Shown here: positions 1 through 8,029 of the stretch, one piece after another
How positions within the stretch are numbered: position 1 is the first letter of the stretch
Layout: each line of letters starts with the position of its first letter
Origin: a gamma proteobacterium HTCC2207
GTDB lineage: Bacteria; Pseudomonadota; Gammaproteobacteria; Pseudomonadales; Porticoccaceae
Assembly (NCBI GenBank): GCA_905182245.1
Contig: CAJJAS010000097.1
Location: forward strand, 1-43,855
Reading direction: 5' to 3'
DNA: 43,855 nt
Notes under the pieces: model-generated
Database searches by the model: none
What the model was told of the DNA's origin: nothing
What the model saw: only the letters and a program-made list of their open reading frames with translations
Made by a program: the position numbers and the translations under genes

Positions 1-513
1 GGCCTTAAAGATTGTCTCAACCTGATGGTGCGCATTGGAGCCACGCAGATTATCAATGTGCAGCGATACCAAGGCATGGTTAACAAAGCCCTGGAAAAAC
101 TCACGGGCCAGATCAACATCAAACCCACCAACATGGCTGCGCACGAAGTCTGCTTTCATAATCAGGCCGGGACGACCAGAAAAATCCATAACTACACGAG
201 ACAGTGCTTCATCAAGTGGCACATAGGCATGGCCATAACGGGTCAGACCTTTTTTGTCGCCAATTGCCTCAGCAACGGCCATACCCAGCGTAATACCGAT
301 ATCTTCAACCGTGTGGTGATCATCAATGTGAGTGTCGCCTGTCGCCTGAATATCCAGATCAACTAAACCGTGGCGAGAAATTTGATCCATCATGTGCTCT
401 AAGAAAGGCACCGGCGTGGCAAAATTTGCCTTACCTGTTCCATCCAGGTTTACGGTCACTGTTATCTGTGATTCCAATGTGTTTCGGGTCACTGTCGCAA
501 TGCGATCAGCCAT
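1..513 (-). CDS. hisB: Imidazoleglycerol-phosphate dehydratase, 5' part (cut by window edge)
   Basis: This enzyme removes water from imidazole glycerol phosphate in histidine synthesis. It is missing from the ORF track because it runs off the left edge. Reading the complement from the ATG at 513 gives 171 open codons beginning [19 protein letters not shown]. The metal-binding histidine clusters of the family are both visible: DDHHTVED near residue 65 and NAHHQVE near residue 160. Only about 25-30 residues of the usual ~197 are missing. GGAG lies 8 nt before the ATG. It is the monofunctional dehydratase: nothing resembling a HisB phosphatase domain precedes it. The + strand ORFs at 25 and 35 are shadows of it. 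Confidence 0.97.
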   Translation of the reverse strand, partial: MADRIATVTRNTLESQITVTVNLDGTGKANFATPVPFLEHMMDQISRHGLVDLDIQATGDTHIDDHHTVEDIGITLGMAVAEAIGDKKGLTRYGHAYVPLDEALSRVVMDFSGRPGLIMKADFVRSHVGGFDVDLAREFFQGFVNHALVSLHIDNLRGSNAHHQVETIFKA

Positions 514-544
514 GAGGTTCTCCAGGATCAATAAAATCGGCGGC

Positions 545-550
545 ATTATA
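545..550 (-). promoter_or_regulatory. Likely -10 element of the hisB promoter
   Basis: The complement of 545-550 reads TATAAT, a perfect sigma70 -10 box 31 bp upstream of the hisB start codon. No good -35 box is visible at 16-18 bp spacing, so activation by a bound factor is possible. Confidence 0.45.
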
Positions 551-563
551 CCGTAAATTACGG
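551..563. promoter_or_regulatory. Perfect short palindrome between divergent promoters
   Basis: CCGTAAATTACGG is a 6-bp inverted repeat around one central base. It lies next to the hisB -10 box and immediately before a plausible + strand promoter (TTGCTA at 565-570, 16 bp, TAGAAT at 587-592) for the small secreted protein gene. Position suggests an operator. Its ligand is unknown and it does not match the Zur box I know. Confidence 0.3.
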
Positions 564-634
564 GTTGCTACAGCGCAAAAAATCGTTAGAATAACGGACT
601 TTTAAGGCAATACTGCTTGGACGCCATCTTTCTA

Positions 635-904
635 ATGAAACGACTCAATACATTATGCGCCATCGCGCTCTGTTTGATTATCGGCCTCGCGTCGGTAACT
701 GCGTCTGCTCATACTCATAATGATCATCAGGAAAGTAGCTGTTCAGTCAGTGTATTACAGCATTCCTCAGCAGCGGTTGCGGCTGAAGCCACCAAAACTT
801 ACATCACCAGAGTCACAACCCCGAAAACCATCCCTAGTGTACAGGCTGTTGGCAGCCGCATCAGAAGTTGCCAGCTCGCCAGAGCCCCACCCTTTAACCT
901 CTAA
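635..904 (+). CDS. Small secreted His/Cys-containing protein upstream of the metal receptor
   Basis: The ATG at 635 gives 89 residues; the listed start at 617 is a TTG with no advantage. The N-terminus MKRLNTLCAIALCLIIGLAS is a typical signal peptide, cut after ASA. The mature part starts HTHNDHQ, has a Cys a few residues later and a second Cys near the end, and finishes in RAPPFNL. Short periplasmic proteins with His/Cys and a terminal RAPP-like motif often precede metal-related TonB-dependent receptors; some are filed as DUF2946. I see a resemblance, not a proven match. A role as a periplasmic Zn/Cu binder or sensor working with the receptor 76 nt downstream is inference. Confidence 0.7.
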   Translation: MKRLNTLCAIALCLIIGLASVTASAHTHNDHQESSCSVSVLQHSSAAVAAEATKTYITRVTTPKTIPSVQAVGSRIRSCQLARAPPFNL

Positions 905-980
905 ATAATTTGCATCCCCCCGTTGGAACAAATTTGTGCCGGTCATTCGGCGCACATATTATTTTTTAGAGGAATACCCT

Positions 981-3206
981 ATGAAAAAGCTAAATACTGT
1001 TAAGTTGCCTTTGGCAGCTTGCCTTGTAAGTTTGTCCTGCAGTGCTTTCACTCAGGAAATGGAAGAAGTTATTGTTACATCATCATTAATTGATGCCTCA
1101 TCGGACGCAATCTCAAACCCACTGCATGTTATCAATGGTGAGTCTATTGCTAGCGATGCAAGCCAAAGCATTGGTGCCAGTATCGATGGTCTGGTGGGCG
1201 TATCCTCCAGTGATTATGGCGCCGCTGTTGGTCAGCCTATTATCAGAGGTATGTCGGGAAGCCGGGTAAAGATCCTCAATAACGGTGTAGTGGTTAGAGA
1301 TGTTTCAGGTTTGGGACCTGATCATGCTAATGATGTGGATTTAAATAATATCCAGCAAATCGAAATAGTCAGAGGGCCATCGTCCTTGCTCTATTCCAAT
1401 GGAACCATCGGCGGCATAGTTAATGTGGTTGACAACACCATAGCCAGAAAAGACTTCGAAGAGTCAACATTCAGGCTGGGGCTAGAGGTTCAGACAGTCA
1501 ATGATGGCGACTCACATGACTTCTCTTATCAAAACAATATCGGTGGTTTTAATGTCAGTGCTGCCTACAAAGACTCTAAGTTTGGTGACTATGACATTCC
1601 AAATGGTGCGGTCATTCATCATGAGGAAGAGCATGAAGGCGAAGAGGAAGGGGACCACGAAGGTGAAGAGCATGAGGAAGATATGGGTTACTTACCCAAT
1701 TCTGATGCTGGGTCTACTGCGCAAAGATTAGGCATTTCCAAAGCCGGAGATTGGGGATATTTTGGCGTATCTATTAGCGATACCGAAAATCTTTACGGTA
1801 TTCCTTTTCATGGCGACAGTCATGAAGAGCATGAAGATGAAGATGGAGATGACCATGCAGACGAAGATGAGCATGAGGGCGAAGACGAGCATGAAGGCGA
1901 ACGCATCTTCTCGAAAACTGAGTCTAATGTAATCAATGTAGATGGCTCTTACGCTGTGGGTAATAGCTGGTTAACAAAAATCGATTATCGATTTAGAGAT
2001 TCCGATTATTCTCACACTGAACAGCATGCCGAAGAAGAAGCACACGAAGGTGAAGAGGATGGTGACGATCTTCATGAAGAGGGGCCAACAACCTTCACCA
2101 ATAATGCCAAAGAATATGGTGCCATTTTTGATTTAGGTAATGATTCGCTATCACAAAAAGTTGCAGTAAATTATGTGGTTGAGGATATTTCTGTTATTGG
2201 CGATGAGGCCTTTATAAATCCAACAGAAAGTAAAGAATTGACCCTAGGCTACTATCTGAGCAAAGACCTCGACCTATTTCATGTCGACCTTGGTATTAGA
2301 TATGATCAAATTTCCAGAAATGGGTCTGTCAGCCATGAAGAAGAACATGATGAAGGTCACGCAGACGAGCATGATGATGACCATGAGGCAGAAATAGAGT
2401 TTTTTGATCGAGATATCGACACTACCAGCTATGCACTAACTCTAAGCAATGATATCAATGAGTTTTTAGAGGTGAGTTTAGGACTTTCCTCCGTCGAAAG
2501 AGCACCTTCGGCGGTAGAGCTGTTAATGAATGGTCCTCATCTGGCAACAGGTAGAGTAGAAGTAGGTAATTTCAACCTGAAGCCTGAAAGATCAAACAAT
2601 ATCGATCTGAGCTTTAATTTTAGCAATGATGGACTTTATGCTGGCCTGACGTTCTTCCAAAATAATGTGGATAATTATATCTATCTTATGGATGAGACTG
2701 AAGAGGATCATTCAGATCATGGAGATGACGACGATCATGATGGTTTAACCCTTGCCAATTATCTTCAGCAGAACGCTGAATTTAAAGGTTATGAACTTGA
2801 AATAGGCAAGACATTTGACTTAGCTCGTGGTGCACTGACGCTGGCATTCGGAAGAGATTCCGTTTCAGGAGAGTTTACAGACGGACATAATATCCCACGT
2901 ATGACCCCGGAAAGAGACTTGTACAAAGTCGTTTACGTGGAAGATGGGCTTACGTTTGTACTGTCTCTCAAGGATGTATCAGCTCAGAATGATACGGCAG
3001 AAAATGAAACTGGCACCGATGGATTTCAAATCTTGAACCTGAATCTATCAAAAACCATTGAGACCAGTCCAGGGCATGAGCTAGTTTTGTCAGTGTTCGG
3101 TAAAAATCTGCTGGATGAGGCGGCTAGAAATCACAGTTCATTTGTTAAGGATGAGATACCCATGGCAGGCAAAAATCTGGGTATGCGGGCGAGTTACTCG
3201 TTTTAA
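981..3206 (+). CDS. TonB-dependent outer-membrane receptor, zinc (ZnuD-like) type
   Basis: The protein is a 22-strand outer-membrane barrel with a plug, importing a ligand with TonB energy. I start it at the ATG at 981 (741 aa), preceded by AGAGGAA; the listed start at 936 has neither a ribosome site nor a signal sequence at its end. MKKLNTVKLPLAACLVSLSC is a signal peptide. MEEVIVTSS resembles a TonB box. The plug contains PIIRGMSGSRVKILNNG and IEIVRGPSSLLYSNG. The chain ends in SYSF, the usual terminal Phe of barrels. Five loop segments are packed with His, Asp and Glu (for example HADEDEHEGEDEHEGE), as in ZnuD-type zinc receptors. Zinc as substrate is inferred from those loops; copper or nickel remain possible. 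Confidence 0.93.
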   Translation: MKKLNTVKLPLAACLVSLSCSAFTQEMEEVIVTSSLIDASSDAISNPLHVINGESIASDASQSIGASIDGLVGVSSSDYGAAVGQPIIRGMSGSRVKILNNGVVVRDVSGLGPDHANDVDLNNIQQIEIVRGPSSLLYSNGTIGGIVNVVDNTIARKDFEESTFRLGLEVQTVNDGDSHDFSYQNNIGGFNVSAAYKDSKFGDYDIPNGAVIHHEEEHEGEEEGDHEGEEHEEDMGYLPNSDAGSTAQRLGISKAGDWGYFGVSISDTENLYGIPFHGDSHEEHEDEDGDDHADEDEHEGEDEHEGERIFSKTESNVINVDGSYAVGNSWLTKIDYRFRDSDYSHTEQHAEEEAHEGEEDGDDLHEEGPTTFTNNAKEYGAIFDLGNDSLSQKVAVNYVVEDISVIGDEAFINPTESKELTLGYYLSKDLDLFHVDLGIRYDQISRNGSVSHEEEHDEGHADEHDDDHEAEIEFFDRDIDTTSYALTLSNDINEFLEVSLGLSSVERAPSAVELLMNGPHLATGRVEVGNFNLKPERSNNIDLSFNFSNDGLYAGLTFFQNNVDNYIYLMDETEEDHSDHGDDDDHDGLTLANYLQQNAEFKGYELEIGKTFDLARGALTLAFGRDSVSGEFTDGHNIPRMTPERDLYKVVYVEDGLTFVLSLKDVSAQNDTAENETGTDGFQILNLNLSKTIETSPGHELVLSVFGKNLLDEAARNHSSFVKDEIPMAGKNLGMRASYSF

Positions 3207-3318
3207 AACACGAGTTACTTTAATGCAAATTCCTTTTTGTAATATATAGTCCCGGAAGGAGGACGCACTATAGCCATTGAGGTAAGATATTGGCTTTGAA
3301 ACAGACAAGCGGTGCACC

Positions 3319-5196
3319 TTGGGGAAGATATTTAAATTTTGGTTAATCAGTGTCGTATTTGCTGTCACTGTTATGGTTGCTGGGGTCATTTATTTTGTTA
3401 CGGTACTTGACCCCAACGACTACAAATCTGAAATTGAAACTATGGCCGCTAGGCAGGGTATTACACTGTCAATTAATGGCAACCTTGCATGGCAGTTTTT
3501 CCCCAAGCCCGGCATCAGCATTAGTAATATTGATTTTGTCACTCAGAGGCAGGATTTAGGCCCCGCGATAGAAAAACTGTCGGGACAGATCGGTCTAGCC
3601 GCTGTATCTGCCGAATGGAGCGCATTACTAAATACTCAGACTGCAGCAAGCCAACCCCTTAAATTGCTTAGTTCAATTAAGCTATCGGGCGCTCGAACAC
3701 TGGTTACACCTTACGCTGGTCTTCCATTTCAGCTTAATGATATTGACCTCAGTGTCGGTAAAATCTCTCTGCAGGCTCAGCCCTTTCCTGTATCTGTCTC
3801 GATGACTGCACTGGATGGCATTACCATTGACGCCAAGTTTGTCACCCGTATTGACAGCAATACAAGCACGGTAACCCTCAGTAGCCTAGACCTCAATATT
3901 GATCAGATAGCGATAAAGGGGGACATCAGCTCCGACCTTGTCAGCTTACGCACCCAAGGAAATCTGCAGGTCAGCCCATTTAATCTAAAACGCCAGCTAG
4001 AACAGTTTCAAACGCGTTTGCCGATGTTTACAGTGCCTAAAATGGCCAGCCAAACTGCGTTATCTGACCTTAGTGTCGATGGAAATTTCGACTTCAACCC
4101 TACCGCAATCTCTCAATCCAGTAATCTGATAAGACTGGATGGTCAGCTGTTTGAGGTCGATATCAATATTGATCAGAGTAGCGATAAGCTTACATTGAGC
4201 ATCCGTGGCGACACATTCAAACTGGCTGACTATATTGCCATTCCAGATAATCTAGCCAGCAAAGACAGCGCCGCTATTTTTGCACCACTGGCCCTACCCT
4301 TTGTGCTGTGGCATGGACAGAGCCAGATGGAAGTTGCCGTTGGCACCATCCAGCTGGATGACTTTGCCGTCACCAACTTCTACAGCAATATTTTTGGTAA
4401 TCAACGAGTATTGCGGGTCACCGCTCTGAATGGGGACATGTTTGGCGGTCAGGCTAATGTGATCGCCAAGTTCGACATGCGCTCAAAAACACCTAGCTTT
4501 AATATTCAGCCATCCCTGAGCAATATTAATCTTGGCAGCGCACTACCTGCCCTAACAGATACCTCCGATCTCACCGGGCGTTTAAACCTGCAGGGCAATA
4601 TTCAGGGCACGGGCAATAACAGAAAGACAATTCTTAGTTCACTCACCGGTGCTGGTGAGTTTGAAATTACCGCACCCAGCTACTCCGAAACCAATATAGA
4701 AGAGACCTTCTGCAATGCAGCCGCCCTGTTTGGTAGCAGCAATACGACTAACCCGTCCTGGCCCAAGGGCACTCAGCTAGACAACCTAGAGGGCAAGTTT
4801 CAGTTCACTAACGGAAAACTCTTAGTCAGCGACTATACAACCGGCACCGGCAATCTAACCCTCGATGGCAATGCCACCGTGCATATGCTCGACAAAAAAT
4901 ATGTCCTAAAAGCCAACGTACTTTTAAGTAGCGCGACTACCAGCGTCAATGGCTGCTCAGTCAATCGTCAGTTACAAAACCGAGCCATACCCTTTATCTG
5001 TAAAGGCCGGTTTAGCCAGAGTACCAACAGCAAGGCCAAACCAGCCTTTTGTAAACCTGATGAGCGAGTGCTCAAAGATCTGCTAAAAAATACCGCCTTG
5101 AAAAAGCTCGGCGATCAGCTGTTTAATAGCCCCGATGAGGAACCAAACCCCCTGCAAAATCTGTTTAAAGAATTACTCAAAAAGAATCTCAACTAG
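3319..5196 (+). CDS. asmA: AsmA family protein
   Basis: AsmA-like proteins are inner-membrane anchored with a large periplasmic part and are linked to outer-membrane lipid homeostasis. The TTG at 3319 is used because it keeps the whole membrane segment (residues ~5-28); the next ATG, at 3373, would cut it in half. No strong ribosome site is seen. The membrane segment is followed by the typical LDPNDYKSEIE and LSINGNLAWQFFP of the N-terminal AsmA domain. The C-terminal AsmA_2 region shows FEITAPSYSETNIEETFCNA near residue 455. The length of 625 aa is normal. mutY starts 3 nt after the stop, so the two are probably cotranscribed, an arrangement familiar from pseudomonads and relatives. Confidence 0.88.
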   Translation: MGKIFKFWLISVVFAVTVMVAGVIYFVTVLDPNDYKSEIETMAARQGITLSINGNLAWQFFPKPGISISNIDFVTQRQDLGPAIEKLSGQIGLAAVSAEWSALLNTQTAASQPLKLLSSIKLSGARTLVTPYAGLPFQLNDIDLSVGKISLQAQPFPVSVSMTALDGITIDAKFVTRIDSNTSTVTLSSLDLNIDQIAIKGDISSDLVSLRTQGNLQVSPFNLKRQLEQFQTRLPMFTVPKMASQTALSDLSVDGNFDFNPTAISQSSNLIRLDGQLFEVDINIDQSSDKLTLSIRGDTFKLADYIAIPDNLASKDSAAIFAPLALPFVLWHGQSQMEVAVGTIQLDDFAVTNFYSNIFGNQRVLRVTALNGDMFGGQANVIAKFDMRSKTPSFNIQPSLSNINLGSALPALTDTSDLTGRLNLQGNIQGTGNNRKTILSSLTGAGEFEITAPSYSETNIEETFCNAAALFGSSNTTNPSWPKGTQLDNLEGKFQFTNGKLLVSDYTTGTGNLTLDGNATVHMLDKKYVLKANVLLSSATTSVNGCSVNRQLQNRAIPFICKGRFSQSTNSKAKPAFCKPDERVLKDLLKNTALKKLGDQLFNSPDEEPNPLQNLFKELLKKNLN

Positions 5197-5199
5197 AAC

Positions 5200-6264
5200 A
5201 TGACACCAGCCAAATTCCAGCAATCCGTACTCAAGTGGTTTGATCAATATGGTCGAACCAACCTACCCTGGCAGCAGGATATCAATGCCTACAGAGTCTG
5301 GGTCTCCGAAATTATGCTACAGCAGACCCAGGTCAGCACCGTTATCCCCTACTTCCAGCGCTTTATGGCGAGTTACCCAACGGTACAGTTACTCGCCGCA
5401 GCCCCGTTAGACGAGGTGCTGCATCATTGGACTGGCCTCGGATACTATGCTCGAGCCCGCAACCTTCATAAGACATCGCAGCAGGTTGCCAATGTGCTCG
5501 GTGGCGAGTTCCCCGATAACGTGGAACAGCTATGCGAGTTGCCCGGCATAGGCCGATCCACTGCCGGCGCCATTAGCTCTATCGCCTTTAAAAATCAGGC
5601 AACTATCTTAGATGGTAATGTTAAGCGCGTTCTAGCAAGGTTTGGGGCTATCGAAGGCTGGCCGGGTAAAAGTGACGTGGTACAAAAGCTCTGGATAGCT
5701 GCAGAGACCTATACGCCCTACAAACGTATTGCCGACTACACTCAGGCAATGATGGATTTAGGCGCCACCCTATGCACCCGATCATCGCCTGATTGCGATC
5801 ACTGCCCACTGGCCAAAAGTTGCAAAGCCTATGCCCAGGGAAATCCGCAAGACTATCCGGGTAAAAAACCCAAGAAAAAGCTTCCTCTGCGAACCACCTG
5901 CTTTCTGATGATCCGTAACGCAGAAGGTGAACTGTTACTGCAGCAGAACCCACCTATGGGCCTCTGGGGCGGCCTTTGGGTATTCCCTCAGTGCGAGACA
6001 GAGCAAGAATTAGAAGAAACCTGTATGAAGCTAGGCATAGAGCCTAATAGCCAACGGGTACTCGCAGTTAAACGTCATACCTTTAGTCACTTTCACCTCG
6101 ACTACCAGCCTGTTGAAATTGCCGTCACCGGTCAGGGCAATACCGCACTGCAAGTGGCCGACGCCCAGAATCAGGTCTGGTATAACCCACAGAAACCACT
6201 ATCATTAGGTATGCCAGCTCCTATTAAAGCGCTGCTGTTACAGGCTCAAAAACGAGCAATATAA
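5200..6264 (+). CDS. mutY: A/G-specific adenine DNA glycosylase
   Basis: MutY removes adenine opposite 8-oxoguanine and so prevents G:C to T:A mutations. The sequence has the helix-hairpin-helix GHH-GPD core with catalytic Glu37 in [10 protein letters not shown], the hairpin [12 protein letters not shown] near residue 115, and the catalytic Asp in [13 protein letters not shown]. The iron-sulfur ligands follow the exact C-X6-C-X2-C-X5-C spacing in [23 protein letters not shown]-like C-terminal recognition domain begins near residue 230. The length of 354 aa is standard. It is followed after 24 nt by yggX, the usual partner. Confidence 0.98.
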   Translation: MTPAKFQQSVLKWFDQYGRTNLPWQQDINAYRVWVSEIMLQQTQVSTVIPYFQRFMASYPTVQLLAAAPLDEVLHHWTGLGYYARARNLHKTSQQVANVLGGEFPDNVEQLCELPGIGRSTAGAISSIAFKNQATILDGNVKRVLARFGAIEGWPGKSDVVQKLWIAAETYTPYKRIADYTQAMMDLGATLCTRSSPDCDHCPLAKSCKAYAQGNPQDYPGKKPKKKLPLRTTCFLMIRNAEGELLLQQNPPMGLWGGLWVFPQCETEQELEETCMKLGIEPNSQRVLAVKRHTFSHFHLDYQPVEIAVTGQGNTALQVADAQNQVWYNPQKPLSLGMPAPIKALLLQAQKRAI

Positions 6265-6288
6265 GTAAATATCACACAGAGGTACGTT

Positions 6289-6561
6289 ATGGCGCGCATG
6301 ATTTTATGTCGCAAGCTCAAAAAAGAACTCCCGGGGCTAGATATGCCCCCCTTCCCTGGCCCCAAAGGCGAGGAAATTTTCAATAATATCTCCAAAGAAG
6401 CCTGGGCAGAGTGGATGACCCACCAAACCACGCTAATCAATGAAATGCGCCTAAATATGATGGATTTGACCGCTCGCACCTATCTCTCGGAACAACGAGA
6501 AAAATTCTTTAACGGCGAAGACGTCGATCAGGCTGAAGGATACGTCCCGCCTACGGAATAA
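6289..6561 (+). CDS. yggX: Probable Fe(2+)-trafficking protein YggX
   Basis: YggX is a small cytoplasmic protein linked to iron handling and protection of iron-sulfur clusters, such as the one in MutY, from oxidation. The 90-aa length and the sequence are typical: conserved Cys7 (MILCRKL), [17 protein letters not shown], then a helical C-terminus with [22 protein letters not shown] lies 8 nt before the ATG. It is the last protein gene before tRNA-Phe; a separate promoter for the tRNA follows, so the mutY-yggX unit probably ends here. Confidence 0.96.
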   Translation: MARMILCRKLKKELPGLDMPPFPGPKGEEIFNNISKEAWAEWMTHQTTLINEMRLNMMDLTARTYLSEQREKFFNGEDVDQAEGYVPPTE

Positions 6562-6564
6562 TCC

Positions 6565-6593
6565 TTGACGAACCGCATATCAGACGCTTTAAT
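6565..6593 (+). promoter_or_regulatory. Promoter of tRNA-Phe
   Basis: TTGACG at 6565-6570, a 17-bp spacer and TTTAAT at 6588-6593 make a strong sigma70 promoter. It is followed by the GC-rich stretch ACGCGCC where transcription should begin. GC-rich discriminators of this kind are typical of stable-RNA promoters under stringent control. Confidence 0.75.
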
Positions 6594-6631
6594 ACGCGCC
6601 TCTCGCGATATGCCTCAAAACAGATTGCGAA

Positions 6632-6707
6632 GCCCGGTTAGCTCAGTTGGTAGAGCAGAGGATTGAAAATCCTCGTGTCCTTGGTTCGATTCCGAGACCG
6701 GGCACCA
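6632..6707 (+). tRNA. tRNA-Phe (GAA)
   Basis: The 76-nt cloverleaf has a 7-bp acceptor stem GCCCGGT/ACCGGGC, a D-loop with TTAGCTCAGTTGGTAGAGC, an anticodon stem and loop GGATTGAAAATCC with anticodon GAA, and a T-arm with GGTTCGATTCC. The CCA end is encoded. A Rho-independent terminator follows 11 nt later. Confidence 0.98.
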
Positions 6708-6718
6708 TAATATAAAGA

Positions 6719-6744
6719 CCCTCAGCGAAAGCTGGGGGTTTTTT
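6719..6744 (+). terminator. Rho-independent terminator of tRNA-Phe
   Basis: CCCTCAGC-GAAA-GCTGGGGG forms an 8-bp stem with one G-U pair and a GNRA-type tetraloop. Six T residues follow. This is the first copy of a segment repeated about 176 bp downstream. Confidence 0.9.
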
Positions 6745-6774
6745 GGTTCTATAGGTAGATATCGAACGTCCGAT

Positions 6775-6850
6775 GGACTCGCGCTAAAGCGCTCGGGGCT
6801 TCACCCCGCCTTCGCACGCGAATGCGCCCAAAATGCTACGCATTTAGTCC
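6775..6850. repeat. REP-like multi-hairpin element
   Basis: GGACT (6775-6779) and AGTCC (6846-6850) are inverted ends. They enclose four short inverted repeats in a row: GCGCT/AGCGC (6781-6792), CGGGG/CCCCG (6794-6808), TTCGC/GCGAA (6811-6822) and AATGCG/CGCATT (6821-6844). The last two overlap by two bases and so compete. Only the left end and the first hairpin recur in copy B (6952-6972), which looks like a truncated second element. The design resembles repetitive extragenic palindromes; a mobile or RNA role is inference. Confidence 0.6.
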
Positions 6851-6894
6851 GAGACCGATTAGTTCCTACTGGGTAAGGCGTCAAACTGCAAGAA

Positions 6895-6920
6895 GCCTCA
6901 GTGAAAGCTGGGGGGTTTTT
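6895..6920 (+). terminator. Second, duplicated terminator hairpin
   Basis: GCCTCAGT-GAAA-GCTGGGGGG followed by five T residues retains a stable stem with G-U pairs. It is the copy B counterpart of the tRNA-Phe terminator and probably acts only as a backup. Confidence 0.6.
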
Positions 6921-6994
6921 GGTTCTATAAGGTAGATATCGAACGGTTAGATGGACTCGCGCTAAAGCGCTAGGGGTTGCATCCAGCTTTCATG

Positions 6995-7023
6995 AAAAAA
7001 GCCCTGTATTAACAGGGCTTTTT
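6995..7023. terminator. Bidirectional terminator
   Basis: GCCCTG (7001-7006) and CAGGGC (7013-7018) form a perfect stem with a TATTAA loop, flanked by A6 on the left and T5 on the right. It can stop transcription from both sides and mainly serves the minus-strand gene ending at 7072. Confidence 0.9.
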
Positions 7024-7071
7024 CGACAGAGGTAACTTAGCTCACAGGCTCTCTTGATTTTAAATGCAAGC

Positions 7072-7476
7072 TTACTTGGCCAATATAGTGGTTGCTTTGA
7101 TATCTTCCATTTTCACACCACAGGCTTCCATTGATTTAGACTGCATTGCCTTCCATTTAGCGTCGCTTTCTTGCCAAGCTAAAGCAGACTCCATAGACGA
7201 AATCGACTCATGGAGATCAACTGCCCCGAGCATTGCATCGCCAATTATTCCCGGAGACGATGAGTAGGCAATCGGTGAAGCGCCTACTTCATACGCTATC
7301 AAGCCTTTAAGTGTTGCCAGACCTGCTTCCACGTTTTCGCATGGCAATTCATACACAACAACAACCTGACCTGCTGAAGCGACTGGCGCTAGCGTCTTTG
7401 CCTCCTCATGATGGCCTGCACTGATTACGCTCGAAAAAAGTAAACCACTAAGTAAAACTAAAGTTCGATTTATCAT
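7072..7476 (-). CDS. Hypothetical secreted protein
   Basis: I do not recognise the family. The 134-aa protein starts MINRTLVLLSGLLFSSVISA, a clear signal peptide, so it is probably periplasmic. The mature part has two Cys (YELPCENVE and MEACGVK) that could form a disulfide, and a pattern of short strands and helices (VVVVYELPC, WQESDAKWKAM) that recalls small dimeric alpha/beta-barrel proteins; this is only an impression. GAGGTG lies 10 nt before the ATG. It appears monocistronic: its own terminator follows, and the next upstream gene has one as well. Confidence 0.7.
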   Translation of the reverse strand: MINRTLVLLSGLLFSSVISAGHHEEAKTLAPVASAGQVVVVYELPCENVEAGLATLKGLIAYEVGASPIAYSSSPGIIGDAMLGAVDLHESISSMESALAWQESDAKWKAMQSKSMEACGVKMEDIKATTILAK

Positions 7477-7582
7477 TTTAATTACACCTCTTTTATTATT
7501 CTAAAAATTTTTTCGTGGGAGGCTTTATAGCCTAGAGTTATCTTTATCTAATATTTAAAAGTACTCGATACACGCGGGATGA

Positions 7583-7614
7583 GGAAAAGGCCTATTAATC
7601 GAACAGGCCTTTCC
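7583..7614 (-). terminator. Terminator-like hairpin after the orphan membrane gene
   Basis: GGAAAAGGCCT and AGGCCTTTCC form a near-perfect 10-bp stem with one bulged A and an 11-13 nt loop. On the minus strand the 3' arm ends in CCTTTTCC, so a weak U-tract is built into the stem. It lies 23 nt after the stop at 7637. Confidence 0.6.
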
Positions 7615-7636
7615 GGTAACAGCGATTTTGATTCAA

Positions 7637-8029
7637 TTACTTTTTAGCCTTTACCCATAGCGGGAGAAATGCAATCAGGAAACCCGACACCAAAAATGCT
7701 ATCCCAATAGGATCTGGCATTGTTGCGTATTCACCACCATAAGTTGCTGTAAAGCCCTTAGCAATTTCGCTGGCATTTTCACCAAGACCACCAAGCGCAT
7801 TTGCATGAACAGTCCACTGGTTCATTATATTTGTCGTCATATTCCAACCGAATAACAGCACTGACAGAGAAAAGATTGAAGACAATACTCTACCCAGCAG
7901 GGGTGCATCTTTTTCAACCAATACACTCGCGAATCGGGCTGCAACCCAGATCGCAATAACTATACCTATAAATAGAGTTGCGTTAGCTCCCCGTGACGCT
8001 TGAAATGATGCCCAAATTTCTGATTCCAT
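7637..8029 (-). CDS. Hypothetical membrane protein with three predicted TM segments
   Basis: The family is not recognised. The 130-aa chain has three hydrophobic stretches: residues ~17-37 (ATLFIGIVIAIWVAARFASV), ~44-62 (LGRVLSSIFSLSVLLFGW) and ~105-125 (PIGIAFLVSGFLIAFLPLW). Between the last two is a polar loop rich in Gly, Ala and Asn. It ends in KAKK, suggesting a cytoplasmic C-terminus. GGGGAA stands 5 nt before the ATG. It lies upstream of, and in the same direction as, the secreted orphan at 7072, but a hairpin separates them, so they are probably independent units. Confidence 0.7.
   Translation of the reverse strand: MESEIWASFQASRGANATLFIGIVIAIWVAARFASVLVEKDAPLLGRVLSSIFSLSVLLFGWNMTTNIMNQWTVHANALGGLGENASEIAKGFTATYGGEYATMPDPIGIAFLVSGFLIAFLPLWVKAKK

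Larger units (their letters stand above)
6691..6976 (+). repeat. Imperfect direct duplication of the tRNA tail, terminator and flank
   Basis: Copy A starts in the tRNA T-arm with TCCGAGACCG (6691-6700) and continues with the terminator and flank to about 6799. Copy B starts with the same ten bases at 6848-6857, then a 19-nt-longer divergent stretch, then the terminator and flank at 6895-6976. The terminator-and-flank part (about 84 bp) differs at roughly ten positions by my hand alignment, including identical blocks such as GGTAGATATCGAACG. Copy B no longer holds a tRNA, so it is either a decayed tRNA duplication or a partial attachment-site-like copy. Confidence 0.75.

Noticed and set aside
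25-366. Plus-strand ORFs at the left edge
   Set aside because: Antisense shadows of hisB, which is clear on the complement.
936-967. Hairpin plus T6 before the TonB receptor gene, as a terminator or attenuator
   Set aside because: Only a 4-bp continuous stem (GCCG/CGGC) with a bulge and 6 nt between the hairpin and the T-run; too weak to annotate.
3196-3215. ACTCGT/ACGAGT hairpin over the receptor stop codon
   Set aside because: Six AT-rich pairs without a T-tract; probably chance.
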